The notes: generated by a model from the letters alone, not told the origin. A stretch of DNA of 51,609 nt from Roseburia sp. (GCA_023664265.1 JAMPFV010000008.1:1-51609); one strand, 5' to 3'. Positions 41,230 through 50,488 are shown, counted from the stretch's first letter. Made by a program: numbers and translations.

Positions 41230-42008
41230 ATCATGCCCTCCACCATTGCGACCACCATAATCCGTATCTGCGTCGTTATGAAATTGCAGATATCCGGAAG
41301 CATCCTTATCGTCAGCAGCAGCACGCTCAATCCGGCCAGCAGCTTCAGCTGAATACCGACGGAAAACATGTTCATCTGCGGCGCGAGCTTGGCCAGCAGA
41401 CCCAGTACCACATTCATCAGCGTAATACACGCAAAGACCGGCAGGCATATCCGAAAACCGATGATAATATAATCTCCGAGAAACCGTATCAGCGAAACCA
41501 ACAGGCTGTCCAAATTAAAATGCACGCCGTTCACGGGTATCAGCGTATAGGTCTCCATCAGCGCCTTCATAAAATACCGGTGCAGCCCCGTCGTATAGAG
41601 AATCAGCAAAACGCCGTACTGCAGCATCATACCGGTTATGGAGGCCTGCTCATTGGTCGTCGGGTCAAACACATTCGCCATCGACAACCCGACCTCCATA
41701 TCAATGATTCTTCCCGCAAATAAAACAATGGAAGTACACAGTTGAGCCCCCAAACCGATCAACAGGCCTACCGCCACTTCCTTTATCACAACCACACAAT
41801 ATCCAAGCACTGTACCGTATTCCGGAAGCGTCTCCAAAGGACCGAAGGAATAAATCAGATACGCCACAAACACGCTGAACGCTATTTTTACGTTATTGGG
41901 AATCCCTCTGGTGCTGAAAAACGGAGCCGCAAATATAAAGCTTGCCACTCTCACAAAGACCAACAGACACAGCTCCAGCTCAGCCATCGAAAAAGACAAT
42001 CTCACCAT
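41226..42008 (-). CDS. fliR: Flagellar export protein FliR
   Basis: A 260-residue membrane protein of the FliPQR export gate with about six to seven helices. Typical segments are VRVASFIFAAPFFSTRGIPNNVK near the start and GRIIDMEVGLSMANVFDP in the middle. ATG 42006-42008, six bases past fliQ. It overlaps flhB. Confidence 0.93.
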   Translation of the reverse strand: MVRLSFSMAELELCLLVFVRVASFIFAAPFFSTRGIPNNVKIAFSVFVAYLIYSFGPLETLPEYGTVLGYCVVVIKEVAVGLLIGLGAQLCTSIVLFAGRIIDMEVGLSMANVFDPTTNEQASITGMMLQYGVLLILYTTGLHRYFMKALMETYTLIPVNGVHFNLDSLLVSLIRFLGDYIIIGFRICLPVFACITLMNVVLGLLAKLAPQMNMFSVGIQLKLLAGLSVLLLTIRMLPDICNFITTQIRIMVVAMVEGMM

Positions 42009-42014
42009 TATTTA

Positions 42015-42284
42015 TCACCTGATATACACGGAGAAATTCTGCCATAAATTTGTCATATACGTCACCATCTCCGTCAGCATCCAATGTCCCAGAAGCATCA
42101 GCGTCAAAAACATGCCGACCACCTTCGGCACAAAGGTCAGCGTCTGCTCCTGAATCGAGGTCACTGTCTGAAAGATGCTGACCGCCAGACCGATTACCAG
42201 CGAAACCAACAGCGGCGGCGCCGCTGTCTTCAATACGACAAACAGCCCCTCCTGCATAATATCCACAACGGTTTCTATTGTCAT
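42015..42284 (-). CDS. fliQ: Flagellar export protein FliQ
   Basis: An 89-residue protein with two membrane helices (FVVLKTAAPPLLVSLVIGLAV, then MFLTLMLLGHWML). It includes the family signature SIFQTVTSIQEQTLTFVPK between them. It is a subunit of the FliPQR core. ATG 42282-42284. Normal length. Confidence 0.93.
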   Translation of the reverse strand: MTIETVVDIMQEGLFVVLKTAAPPLLVSLVIGLAVSIFQTVTSIQEQTLTFVPKVVGMFLTLMLLGHWMLTEMVTYMTNLWQNFSVYIR

Positions 42285-42331
42285 ACGAAATCCACGCCCT
42301 TTCTTATCTTAACCTCTGACCCCGTCTCAAC

Positions 42332-43249
42332 CTACATAAACGTCCGCACAAGATAGACAATAATCAGATTCCACCCATCCGCCAACACAAAAAGCAGGAT
42401 TTTGAACGGCATGGAAATCGTCGTCGGCGGAAGCATCATCATACCCATGCTCATCAGCACGGACGCGACCACCATGTCTATCACGATAAACGGCACATAA
42501 ATCACAAATCCCATGATAAAGGCCGAGCGCAGCTCGCTGATAATAAAGCCCGGTATCAGCACGGATGTCGGAACCTGATCCATCGTCTCCCCATCCCACG
42601 GCGTGTTGGATATCTCCATAAAAGTCGCGATATCCTCCCGCTGGGCTTGGTCAAACATAAACTGCCGCATTGGGGCCGCTCCGATTTCCAACGCCTCCTC
42701 AAACTCCAGCTCTCCCGCGTCAAAGGGGAGCACGGCCTCCGTATATATCTGACTGAACACCGGCTGCATGATAAAAAAGGTCAGAAACAACGCAATCGCA
42801 ATTAACACCTGATTCGGTGGCGCGGACTGCGTGTTTAAAGCCTGCCTTGTAAAATGTAAAACTATGAGGATACGGGTAAACGAGGTAATCGTCACCAGCA
42901 AAATCGGTACAACCGCAATCGCCGTCACAATCAGCATCAGCCGCAATGTACCGTTCAGCTCTCCGTTGCCGCTGCCATATGTGAAAGTCAGACTGTTCGA
43001 TATATTCAAATCCGCCAGATCTTCCGGCGTCTGCGCGCTTCCCGGCTCATTGATATTCGTCCGGTTCGTATCCTCTTCCGGCCGGTTATCCAAAATCTCC
43101 CCCGCCGTAATGTCATCATTGGCTGTAGCGTTCGCTACAACAACGTCCGCGGTCGCAATCGTCACTACCATAAAAAGCATATACAGTAATTTTCTCAGTT
43201 CATGCTTTATATTGTACTTTTTACTTGTGTCCTTCATAACAATAATCAC
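42332..43249 (-). CDS. fliP: Flagellar export protein FliP
   Basis: A 305-residue FliP, longer than the usual 250 because of an N-terminal extension of about 60 residues. The extension has an export-signal-like helix (YMLFMVVTIATADVVVANA) and an Asn/Glu-rich linker. The core shows SFTRILIVLHFTRQALNTQ and the C-terminal GFVIYVPFIVIDMVVASVLM with PFKILLFVLADGW. It forms the export gate with FliQ and FliR. The start is uncertain: GTG 43247-43249 has GGAAAG very close, while ATG 43235-43237 has no clear site. Confidence 0.92.
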   Translation of the reverse strand: MIIVMKDTSKKYNIKHELRKLLYMLFMVVTIATADVVVANATANDDITAGEILDNRPEEDTNRTNINEPGSAQTPEDLADLNISNSLTFTYGSGNGELNGTLRLMLIVTAIAVVPILLVTITSFTRILIVLHFTRQALNTQSAPPNQVLIAIALFLTFFIMQPVFSQIYTEAVLPFDAGELEFEEALEIGAAPMRQFMFDQAQREDIATFMEISNTPWDGETMDQVPTSVLIPGFIISELRSAFIMGFVIYVPFIVIDMVVASVLMSMGMMMLPPTTISMPFKILLFVLADGWNLIIVYLVRTFM

Positions 43250-43281
43250 AACTTTCCGTAACGTTCAGGCTTATGCCTATT

Positions 43282-43644
43282 TTATTTCTTCCTGAGCTTC
43301 TCGAAAATCTCTTTAAAGCTCACGTTCACTGCCTTGCCTGTTCCCGCCCTGTTAAACTCAGAAATGTCATCCTTTGTCAATTCTCCAAGTAAAGTGACTG
43401 TATCCTTACAGACCACATAGGAAAAATACTTCTCACCGATTCGCACAACCTGAATATATTTTGTCGGCGCTATTTTGAAGGTCTCCAAAATTTCCATATT
43501 CGGACTGAACATCCTGCCCTTCTGAATACCCGCGGACAGCTTCGTCACAAAATATGTCAGCACCAACACAAATATAAAAATCAATATGACTGTCAGCAAT
43601 TGCACGACGGAATCAAAGCTGTTCGTTGTCAATGATAAAAGCAT
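43282..43644 (-). CDS. fliO: Flagellar assembly protein FliO
   Basis: A 120-residue protein with one N-terminal membrane helix (VVQLLTVILIFIFVLVLTYF). A small cytoplasmic domain with GRMFSPNMEILETFKIAPTKYIQVVRIGEKYF follows. It is a chaperone-like factor for FliP gate assembly. Its ATG overlaps the cheY stop as TAATG. Confidence 0.88.
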   Translation of the reverse strand: MLLSLTTNSFDSVVQLLTVILIFIFVLVLTYFVTKLSAGIQKGRMFSPNMEILETFKIAPTKYIQVVRIGEKYFSYVVCKDTVTLLGELTKDDISEFNRAGTGKAVNVSFKEIFEKLRKK

Positions 43645-44009
43645 TATCCGACTACCTTCTTAACCGCCTCCAAAACTCTCTCCGCCTGGAACGGCTTTAC
43701 AATAAAGTCCTTCGCGCCGGATTGAATTGCCTCGATAACCATCGCCTGCTGTCCCATCGCGGAGCACATGATTACGTTCGCGGCAGGATCAACCGCCTTA
43801 ATCGCCTTCAAGGCCTGAATGCCATCCATTTCCGGCATGGTAATGTCGAGAAGGGTAAGGTCAGGCGTTGCCTCCTTGTACTTATCCACTGCGATTTTGC
43901 CGTTCTCGGCCTCCGCAGCGATCTCATATCCGTTCTTTGTAAGGATATCCTTAATCATCATTCTCATAAAAGCCGCATCGTCTACGATAAGAATTCTCTT
44001 TGCCATAGT
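43644..44009 (-). CDS. cheY: Chemotaxis response regulator CheY
   Basis: A 121-residue single receiver domain. The acidic pair is D9-D10 (ILIVDDAAFMR), the phospho-acceptor is D54 (LLDITMPEMDG), Thr/Ser sits in MCSAMGQ and Lys in FIVKPFQ. Phospho-CheY binds FliM and FliY and sets the direction of rotation. ATG 44007-44009 (MAKRILIVDD). Located between fliY and fliO, as in Bacillus. Confidence 0.95.
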   Translation of the reverse strand, partial: TMAKRILIVDDAAFMRMMIKDILTKNGYEIAAEAENGKIAVDKYKEATPDLTLLDITMPEMDGIQALKAIKAVDPAANVIMCSAMGQQAMVIEAIQSGAKDFIVKPFQAERVLEAVKKVVG

Positions 44010-44040
44010 TCTTCTTGTCCTTTCTGCAATCAATCAATAA

Positions 44041-45288
44041 TTATTTAATAATTTCCATTATTCTCACGCCAAAGCTTTCCTCTATAACAACAACCTCCCC
44101 CTTGGCGACAAACTTGCCGTTTACAAGCACGTCGATCGGTTCGCCCGCAATCTTGTCAAGCTCTATAATGGTACCCGGTGCAAACTCGAGAATGTCCGAA
44201 ATAGCTTTGTTCGTTCTGCCAAGCTCTACCGTCACCTCCAACGGAACATCCTTGATAAGTCCGATGCTCTCAGCGCTTACCATCTCACCCTGCCCTGCGG
44301 AGAAATTCTGGAACTGAGCCGGCTGAATGCTGACATTGGGCATTCCATACATCGGCATACCCATGCCGCCTTGCAGCATGCCCCCCTGTGGCATTCCCAT
44401 CTGCGGCATCATTCCCATCGGCATACCACCCTGTGGCATTCCCATCTGTGGCTGCATTCCCATGCCCATATCCATCTGCGGCTGCTGCATTCCCATGCTC
44501 ATATCCGGTGCAGGCGCTGCAGGAGCAGGAGCTGCGGGCGCAGGCGCGGGTGCCGCCGGTGCAGGCGCGGGTGCCGGCTCGGAACCGCCCATCTGTTGCG
44601 CCATGAAGGTCTCATAAACGGATTTCGCAAAATCAAGCGGATACAGCTGCATTAATATTGAATCAACCAACTCATCAATCTGCATCCGGAACGCGACCTT
44701 CACGAATTTCCCTTCCAAAAACGGAGACAACTCCCTCGGCTCCTTGGTCTGTAAATCTACCAAGCTGGCCTCCGGCGGGCTGATATCAATCGTCTTGCCA
44801 AGCATGGAGGAGAGCGATGTCGAGGAGGACCCCATCATCTGATTCATCGCCTCTGAGATTGCGCTCAGATGCAAATCATTCAGCTCCCCGTCTATGTTTG
44901 TACCGTCACCGCCCATCATCAAATCAGTGATAACCTTTACGTCATGCTCCTTCAGCACCAGGATATTGGTGCCGTTCAAGCCGACTGTATACTTGATTTG
45001 AATAAATACGCAGGGCTTCTCATACTCGTCCATGACCTGCTGCCAGTCACACATGTCAACTACAGGAGTTGTAATATTCACTTTCTTGTTTACCAGTGAA
45101 TAAAGAGTTGTAGCCGAAGTGCCCATGCTGATATTGGCTACCTCTCCTATTGCATCTTTTTCCACATCCGTAAGGTCTTCACCGTCACCCTCCGCGACTG
45201 CAGTCGGTGTTGAACCGCTGTCATCTGCCGATAAATCAACACCGTTTAACAATGCATTTATTTCATCCTGAGATAACATACCATCCAT
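44041..45288 (-). CDS. fliY: Flagellar switch phosphatase FliY (FliN family)
   Basis: A 415-residue FliY. The N-terminal peptide MLSQDEINALLNGV binds CheY. A CheC-like phosphatase domain follows (about 30-210), with Glu-Asn helices EVANISMGTSATTL and ISEAMNQMMGSSS. A low-complexity linker (about 225-320) consists first of Ala-Pro repeats and then of Met-Gly-Gln-Pro repeats. A C-terminal FliN/SpoA domain (340-415, VTVELGRTNKAISDILEF) ends it. It builds the C-ring and dephosphorylates CheY. ATG 45286-45288 with AGGAGG. Confidence 0.93.
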   Translation of the reverse strand: MDGMLSQDEINALLNGVDLSADDSGSTPTAVAEGDGEDLTDVEKDAIGEVANISMGTSATTLYSLVNKKVNITTPVVDMCDWQQVMDEYEKPCVFIQIKYTVGLNGTNILVLKEHDVKVITDLMMGGDGTNIDGELNDLHLSAISEAMNQMMGSSSTSLSSMLGKTIDISPPEASLVDLQTKEPRELSPFLEGKFVKVAFRMQIDELVDSILMQLYPLDFAKSVYETFMAQQMGGSEPAPAPAPAAPAPAPAAPAPAAPAPDMSMGMQQPQMDMGMGMQPQMGMPQGGMPMGMMPQMGMPQGGMLQGGMGMPMYGMPNVSIQPAQFQNFSAGQGEMVSAESIGLIKDVPLEVTVELGRTNKAISDILEFAPGTIIELDKIAGEPIDVLVNGKFVAKGEVVVIEESFGVRIMEIIK

Positions 45289-45292
45289 TGTC

Positions 45293-46273
45293 TTATTCCT
45301 CCTCCCTGTTCACTGATGTTATTCTCACAGCGTAGGACTCCTTATTAGCCCCCGGCACTGCACTGAATTTTCTGATATTGCCCACATAAACATCCAGCTC
45401 ATCATCGACCTTTGAATCCAGCCGTATAATGTCCCCCACCTGAATGTTGACAAAATCGTGCACCGTAATCACGCTCTTGCCGAGTACCGCTTTCACCGGC
45501 ACATCCACTCTGCGAACCATGCTCTCAATGAACTGCTCGTAATTCTCGTCATCCAGCTTCTGCATACTTGCATACCAGAATTTTGTATTTAATCTGTCCA
45601 TGACAGACTCCAGCGTAAAGAATGGCAGACAGACATTCATCAAGCCCTCCACCTCACCGATTTTGACATTCATGGTGACAAGCGCCACCATGTCGCTCGG
45701 TGAAATAATCTGGGCAAACTGCGGATTGGTCTCTATCCGCTCCAAGAACGGTTCCACCTCCGCAACATTCTTCCATGGTTCCCGAAGCAGCTGCATACAG
45801 ATAACCATGATGCGCTCGATAATACTCATCTCGATTTCCGAAAATTCTCTCGGCTTCTCAAGCGCCTCTCCTCGTCCGCCTAACATTCTGTCTATAATCG
45901 CATATCCCAATCCGCTTGTCAGCTCCATAATGATAGAGCCGGGCATCGGTGAAAAATTCACAACCGTAAGCAATACCGGATTGGACAACGCGTTTGAAAA
46001 CTCCGCAAAGGTTACCGTCTCCGAGCTCGCCACGTTTACCTGTACATTCTTTCTCAGATATACCGGCAGATTCGTTGACAAAAGTCTTCCGTAGTTGTCG
46101 AATATCATGTTCAGGGTTCTCAGATGCTCCTTCGAGAACTTCGCAGGACGGCTAAAATCGTAATTCTTAACCTGCTTCTCGTCTTTCTCCTGCATCTCGT
46201 CTACATCCAGCTCACCACTGCTCAACGCTGCAAGCAGACTGTCAATCTCGCTTTGCGATAGTACTTCAGCCAT
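45293..46273 (-). CDS. fliM: Flagellar switch protein FliM
   Basis: A 326-residue FliM, the C-ring protein that receives phospho-CheY. The N-terminal peptide VLSQSEIDSLLAAL is the CheY-binding site. The middle domain includes LGYAIIDRMLGGRGEAL and ENYEQFIESMVRRVDVPVKAVLG. The C-terminal SpoA-like domain ends YAVRITSVNREEE. ATG 46271-46273 with GGGGGTGA. fliY follows after four bases. Confidence 0.95.
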   Translation of the reverse strand: MAEVLSQSEIDSLLAALSSGELDVDEMQEKDEKQVKNYDFSRPAKFSKEHLRTLNMIFDNYGRLLSTNLPVYLRKNVQVNVASSETVTFAEFSNALSNPVLLTVVNFSPMPGSIIMELTSGLGYAIIDRMLGGRGEALEKPREFSEIEMSIIERIMVICMQLLREPWKNVAEVEPFLERIETNPQFAQIISPSDMVALVTMNVKIGEVEGLMNVCLPFFTLESVMDRLNTKFWYASMQKLDDENYEQFIESMVRRVDVPVKAVLGKSVITVHDFVNIQVGDIIRLDSKVDDELDVYVGNIRKFSAVPGANKESYAVRITSVNREEE

Positions 46274-46317
46274 GTGTCAATCACCCCCTAGACTGATTGT
46301 TTCCCGCTTAATCTTCA

Positions 46318-46827
46318 TTATGAGAACAGGAAGTTGTAGGATACCTCGTAAATAAAGTCTGAGAAACGCTCCTGAACCCTTGAAAGGATTTCCTGCTTAA
46401 TCTGCGTAGAGCTTACCCTCGCCTCATCTATCGTATACTCAGCCATGACTGTGAAGATAATATCCTTCAGCAAGGCTTCCCTGTCTGCCATCGTCTCCCC
46501 ATATGTAGCGTAATCCTCATGCTTCGTATTCATGGAGAAGGATACGCTGCCGACCGCGTAATGCGCCACGCCGTCCTCTCCCGTCTTCAGAGGGATTGTA
46601 AGCTCCTCTGAGATATTATAGAATGCCGTATCTGCCTGAGACACCGCCGCACCGATATCCGACTGCGGCAAGCCGTTAATCTCAAGGTCGAGGACAGATG
46701 AAATATCCGCCACCAACGCGGCCGTCTTTCTGGATGCACTGGCTACGCTCACCATCATAATGGCGGATAAAACAATATTTACCACAAGCAAGGCCAGAAT
46801 AATAATAGATAACAGGTTTCTTTTCAT
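46318..46827 (-). CDS. fliL: Flagellar basal body-associated protein FliL
   Basis: A 169-residue protein with one N-terminal helix (NLLSIIILALLVVNIVLSAIM) and an extracytoplasmic domain ending VQERFSDFIYEVSYNFLFS. FliL surrounds the stator and aids torque. The C-terminal ERFSDFIYEV part is typical. ATG 46825-46827 with GGGGGAAAC. Between motB and fliM. Confidence 0.85.
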   Translation of the reverse strand: MKRNLLSIIILALLVVNIVLSAIMMVSVASASRKTAALVADISSVLDLEINGLPQSDIGAAVSQADTAFYNISEELTIPLKTGEDGVAHYAVGSVSFSMNTKHEDYATYGETMADREALLKDIIFTVMAEYTIDEARVSSTQIKQEILSRVQERFSDFIYEVSYNFLFS

Positions 46828-46844
46828 TTTTGTTTCCCCCTTAT

Positions 46845-47735
46845 TTAATAGGCGCTCAGCGAGTTGTAAATCTTAATCTCAACCCGTCTGTTCTTCGCCC
46901 TTCCCTCCGGTGTAGAATTATCCGCAATCGGCATGTACTCTCCTCTGCCGGAATGCTTCATCGAGCCCGGGTCAACCGCCGAATTGTCCTTGATGTAGTT
47001 AAAGACCGACAGCGCCCTGTAGCTGCTCAAAACGTCATTATTCTCATATCTTCCGCCGTTCAACGGAACGGAATCCGTATGTCCCTCTATCTCAATATCC
47101 GACTCCGCATACTTAGTAAGGAGCACCCCTATCTTATTCAAAACAGGAATCGCCTCCTCCTTCAAATCCGCCCTGCCGGAGTCAAACAGAAAAGCGCCAT
47201 CCAATGTGAGAACCACATAATCCGCATTGAACTCGACATCCACCATCTCCGACATCATACTCTCCGCAAGCGCTTCTTCAATCCTCTCCGCAAGCTCCTC
47301 GGAAAGCTGCAGCTTCTCTTCCTCCAGCTCGGCCAACGCCGCCTGCAGCTCATTGATCTCCGACTGACTCAGCCCGAGCTCCTCAGCCTTCTCCGCAACC
47401 GCCTGGGCCGCCGCGCTCGTGCTCTCCTGAAAATCCGTCACATCCGAGCTCGAATCAGCCGTCTTGCCGGTGGAATTGACAAATTCATCCAACTGGTTGA
47501 GCTGACTGACGCCCATACTCACCAGAATACCGTCACCGACCGCCTGGGCCCCGCCCTTAAAGACGCTGAAAGTAGACTGGAATGACTTCGCCACCTCCTC
47601 AAACTTCGCGGCGTCAATGCTTGACATCGAAAACAACATAACAAAAAAGCACATCAGCAGAGTCATCATGTCTGAAAAGGTACCCATCCACTCGTCCAGG
47701 CCCTTTTTCACTTCCTCTTCTTTCTTTTTTGCCAT
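46845..47735 (-). CDS. motB: Flagellar stator protein MotB
   Basis: A 296-residue MotB. A short cytoplasmic N-terminus precedes one helix carrying the proton-accepting Asp22 (TFSDMMTLLMCFFVMLF). A long Ala/Glu-rich coiled coil (95-160) follows, then an OmpA-like peptidoglycan-binding domain with IEGHTDSVPL and NRRVEIKIYN. It anchors the stator. The ATG overlaps the motA stop (TAATG). Confidence 0.94.
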   Translation of the reverse strand: MAKKKEEEVKKGLDEWMGTFSDMMTLLMCFFVMLFSMSSIDAAKFEEVAKSFQSTFSVFKGGAQAVGDGILVSMGVSQLNQLDEFVNSTGKTADSSSDVTDFQESTSAAAQAVAEKAEELGLSQSEINELQAALAELEEEKLQLSEELAERIEEALAESMMSEMVDVEFNADYVVLTLDGAFLFDSGRADLKEEAIPVLNKIGVLLTKYAESDIEIEGHTDSVPLNGGRYENNDVLSSYRALSVFNYIKDNSAVDPGSMKHSGRGEYMPIADNSTPEGRAKNRRVEIKIYNSLSAY

Positions 47736-48526
47736 TAAGCCTCACCTCCGGCCTCTTCACTTGAACCTCTATCCTTAGGCGCCAAGAAGGACTTCAGCTT
47801 CTCCTCGATAACACGCGGGTTCTCGCCTGCCTGTATTGACAATAGACCCTCTATCATAATCTCCTTCGCCTGTACCTCCGTCGCATTGTTGGACTTGAGC
47901 TTGTTCGCCGTCGGCGTACAGAGCCAGTTCGCAAGCAGGGAGCCATAGAAGGTGGTGATCAATGCAACCGCCATTGACGGTCCCAGCGTCGTAGGATCGG
48001 ACATATGCTGCAACATGATAACCAGACCAACCAACGTACCGATCATACCCCATGCGGGACCCATGGAAGACATCGTCTCCCAAAATCCGATATTGGTCTT
48101 ATGCCGCGATTCGATACTGTTCAAATCCGTCTCCAAAATTCCCCGCACAAGCTCCGGATCCGTACCGTCCACGATAAGCATGATGCCCTTCTTCATAAAT
48201 TCATCTTCCAGATTGCCCGCGGCCTCCTCCAGGGAAAGAAGTCCTTCCTTTCTGGCCACGTTGGAAAGCTCTATGATTTTCGTAATCATTTCCGTAACAT
48301 TGATGTTTACGGGCTTGAAAATTAACGTGAAGCTCTTCAGACCATTTACAAAATCAGACATGGTTACCGACATCATGGTACACATGACCGCGCCGCCGAA
48401 AGTAATCAATGCCGACGAACCGCTCATAAAGAAGCTTATCGCCGCGAAGCCGTCGTCACCACTTACGATACCGAAGACAACTAAGACCAAACATGCTATA
48501 AAGCCCAATAAAGACGCTATATCCAC
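47735..48526 (-). CDS. motA: Flagellar stator protein MotA
   Basis: A 263-residue MotA/ExbB-type proton channel with four helices. Conserved parts are GFWETMSSMGPAWGMIGTLVGLVIMLQ and YGSLLANWLCTPTANKLK. It starts at GTG 48524-48526 behind AAGGGG. A near-consensus sigma-A promoter (48596-48624) lies 70 bp upstream, so motA can begin its own long transcript. Confidence 0.94.
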   Translation of the reverse strand: MDIASLLGFIACLVLVVFGIVSGDDGFAAISFFMSGSSALITFGGAVMCTMMSVTMSDFVNGLKSFTLIFKPVNINVTEMITKIIELSNVARKEGLLSLEEAAGNLEDEFMKKGIMLIVDGTDPELVRGILETDLNSIESRHKTNIGFWETMSSMGPAWGMIGTLVGLVIMLQHMSDPTTLGPSMAVALITTFYGSLLANWLCTPTANKLKSNNATEVQAKEIMIEGLLSIQAGENPRVIEEKLKSFLAPKDRGSSEEAGGEA

Positions 48527-48595
48527 TTCTGCACACCCCTTTTATCTTTTGACACGGGCGCACAAAAACACCCTATGTACTCAAATTCTATATCT

Positions 48596-48624
48596 ATAAT
48601 ACTGTAAGGTAACATAAATTGCAA
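48596..48624 (-). promoter_or_regulatory. Sigma-A promoter upstream of motA
   Basis: TTGCAA (complement of 48619-48624), 17-bp spacer, TATTAT (complement of 48596-48601). It lies after the flbD terminator and probably drives the long motA-to-cheD/sigD transcript. Confidence 0.7.
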
Positions 48625-48660
48625 CATTTTTCTGAATAAATTACCCCGCCGCGTCCACTC

Positions 48661-48700
48661 AAAAAAGCGGATTTTTTCACGTTACATCCGATAAATCCGC
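48661..48700 (-). terminator. flbD terminator overlapping the gene end
   Basis: On the minus strand GCGGATTT (complement of 48693-48700... as stem) pairs with AAATCCGC (complement of 48667-48674) across an 18-nt loop and is followed by TTTTTT. The upstream arm lies inside the last codons of flbD. Confidence 0.7.
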
Positions 48701-48889
48701 GGTTTTCTGCCTGAAATATTCCTGTCTGGCATTTTTTACAAGATTTTTAATTTCATGTCTGCTTTCCGTAACAATTATCTTCTTCCCACTCGTGAGTGTG
48801 ATAACCGTGTCGGGCGTCTCCTCGACCTGCTCTATCAGGCCGGTGTTCACCAAAAGCTTTGAACCGTTGAGCTTTGTGACTTCTATCAT
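48677..48889 (-). CDS. flbD: Flagellar protein FlbD
   Basis: A 70-residue FlbD-family protein (MIEVTKLNGSKLLVNTGLIE, then VEETPDTVITLTSGKKIIV). These small proteins lie beside motA in Firmicutes and spirochaetes; their role in motility is not settled. ATG 48887-48889 with AGGGAAAAG. It has a sigma-A promoter (48935-48963) and a terminator of its own, so part of its transcription is separate from motA. Confidence 0.9.
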   Translation of the reverse strand: MIEVTKLNGSKLLVNTGLIEQVEETPDTVITLTSGKKIIVTESRHEIKNLVKNARQEYFRQKTADLSDVT

Positions 48890-48934
48890 GTCTTTTCCCT
48901 TTCTTGCCGGGCCGTTCCTTCAATCCCTCGTATC

Positions 48935-48963
48935 AGTATACTATGAAATCCGGTTTGTTTCAA
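48935..48963 (-). promoter_or_regulatory. Sigma-A promoter of flbD
   Basis: TTGAAA (complement of 48958-48963), 17-bp spacer, TATACT (complement of 48935-48940). The -35 box overlaps the hemZ stop codon, and the start codon of flbD is 46 bp downstream. Confidence 0.75.
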
Positions 48964-50417
48964 GCAAAAGAAGATTTTGGTGCAAGCAATTTTCGCTTCC
49001 GCTCGATCATCTCATCGATTCTCTCGATATACTGCCCCACATCCTTCACGTTCTCACACCGCTCGATCAGTCCGTCCCCGTGCACCCGCTTCGTGATGCT
49101 CCCCGCGCCGAGCGCGACAATGGATTGTATTTCTTCCATTATAAGGATATTGTAAATCCCGTACTTCCCCTCCCGCGCGTAGCCGACATTCTCAAAGTTG
49201 CCGGACATGTTCTTCTGGCGGTAGAGATAGTAGGGCTTCATCTGCATGGCCGCCGCGCCCTCCGCCGCAATCGCCATCGTTCCGTCCGTGTTGCGCAGCG
49301 CCGCTATGCCGTTCTCCTCAATCCACTGACTCATCTTCGACGCCCGCTTAATCGCAAGCGAATGCACCGTAAGGCTGTCGGGGGAGAGCCGCTCAATCTC
49401 CTCCAGCGTATGCGCCACATCCGCCTCAAGCTCCCCCGGCAATCCCAGAATAATATCCATATTGATATTGTCAAAGCCCGCCGCGCGCGCCATCGCAAAC
49501 GCGTCCCTCACCTGCGCCACGGTATGCCGCCGCCCGATAAAGCGGAGCGTTTCATCCTTCATGGTCTGCGGATTGACAGAAATTCTGGTCACGCCGTGCT
49601 TTTTGAGCACCGCCAGCTTTTCCGGCGTGATGCTGTCCGCGCGCCCCGCCTCCACAGTAAACTCGCTGACCGCGCCAAAGTCAAAGCATTCCCGCACTCT
49701 CCCGAGCAGCCTGTCCAGCGCATTCGCCTCCAGCGTCGTCGGCGTGCCGCCGCCTATGTAAACAGTATCGAGGATTTTATCCCTGCAAGCCTCCGCCACA
49801 AAATCAATCTCCCGAAAAAGCGCCCGCAGATATTCCCCCGTGCGCTTTTTCCACGCCGCAATCGGATAAGAGGTGAACGAGCAGTACAGACAGGTCGTCG
49901 GGCAGAACGGGATTCCGATATACAGGCTGTAACCGTCGCGATAATGCAGTCCGCTCAATATCTGCCGCTCCCGCTTGGCAATGTCAAGGCTCAGCGCCGC
50001 CTTCTCGTCACTGACCGCGTGCATCGCCTTCATCCGCGCGATAATCTCCTCGTCCCGCACGCCCTCCTCCAGCATTCCCATGGGGATCTTCGTCGGGCGG
50101 ATACCCGTGAGGTTCCCCCATGGAAGCGTTCTTCCCGTGTAGTCACACAAATCATAATATAAGGAAAGCTTGTACGCATTTTTTGTGACATCCGTGTCAC
50201 ATTCATAGGTATGCGTATACGCCTTCCGCTCTTCAATATCAAGCGCCAGCTCCATTCTGTCCTCGAAGAACCGTATTATCACCTGACTGCCGCCATCCTC
50301 CCGACCGGTCATGGCGCTTTCATCGTATACCCGCACCTCATGCTCCGGATAGAAGGCCTTCAGTAAGGCGTGTAAATCATATTGGTAGTTCTCCCTGTTT
50401 GTATACACGGTAATCAT
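48960..50417 (-). CDS. hemZ: Coproporphyrinogen III dehydrogenase-like radical SAM protein HemZ
   Basis: A 485-residue HemN/HemZ-type radical SAM protein. An N-terminal domain (1-155) precedes the radical SAM core with the [4Fe-4S] motif CPTTCLYCSF near residue 170. YIGGGTPTTLEANALDRLL and ISVNPQTMKDETLRFIGR follow, and a HemN C-terminal domain closes it. HemZ acts in oxygen-independent haem synthesis or related porphyrin chemistry. ATG 50415-50417 with GGGGG nine bases upstream. It is upstream of flbD but not functionally linked. Confidence 0.9.
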   Translation of the reverse strand: MITVYTNRENYQYDLHALLKAFYPEHEVRVYDESAMTGREDGGSQVIIRFFEDRMELALDIEERKAYTHTYECDTDVTKNAYKLSLYYDLCDYTGRTLPWGNLTGIRPTKIPMGMLEEGVRDEEIIARMKAMHAVSDEKAALSLDIAKRERQILSGLHYRDGYSLYIGIPFCPTTCLYCSFTSYPIAAWKKRTGEYLRALFREIDFVAEACRDKILDTVYIGGGTPTTLEANALDRLLGRVRECFDFGAVSEFTVEAGRADSITPEKLAVLKKHGVTRISVNPQTMKDETLRFIGRRHTVAQVRDAFAMARAAGFDNINMDIILGLPGELEADVAHTLEEIERLSPDSLTVHSLAIKRASKMSQWIEENGIAALRNTDGTMAIAAEGAAAMQMKPYYLYRQKNMSGNFENVGYAREGKYGIYNILIMEEIQSIVALGAGSITKRVHGDGLIERCENVKDVGQYIERIDEMIERKRKLLAPKSSFA

Positions 50418-50488
50418 AATAATCCCCCATGCCGTCTTCGACAGCTCAATATAAAATGTGCCCCATCTGCACTTCTGCAATCTCGAAT

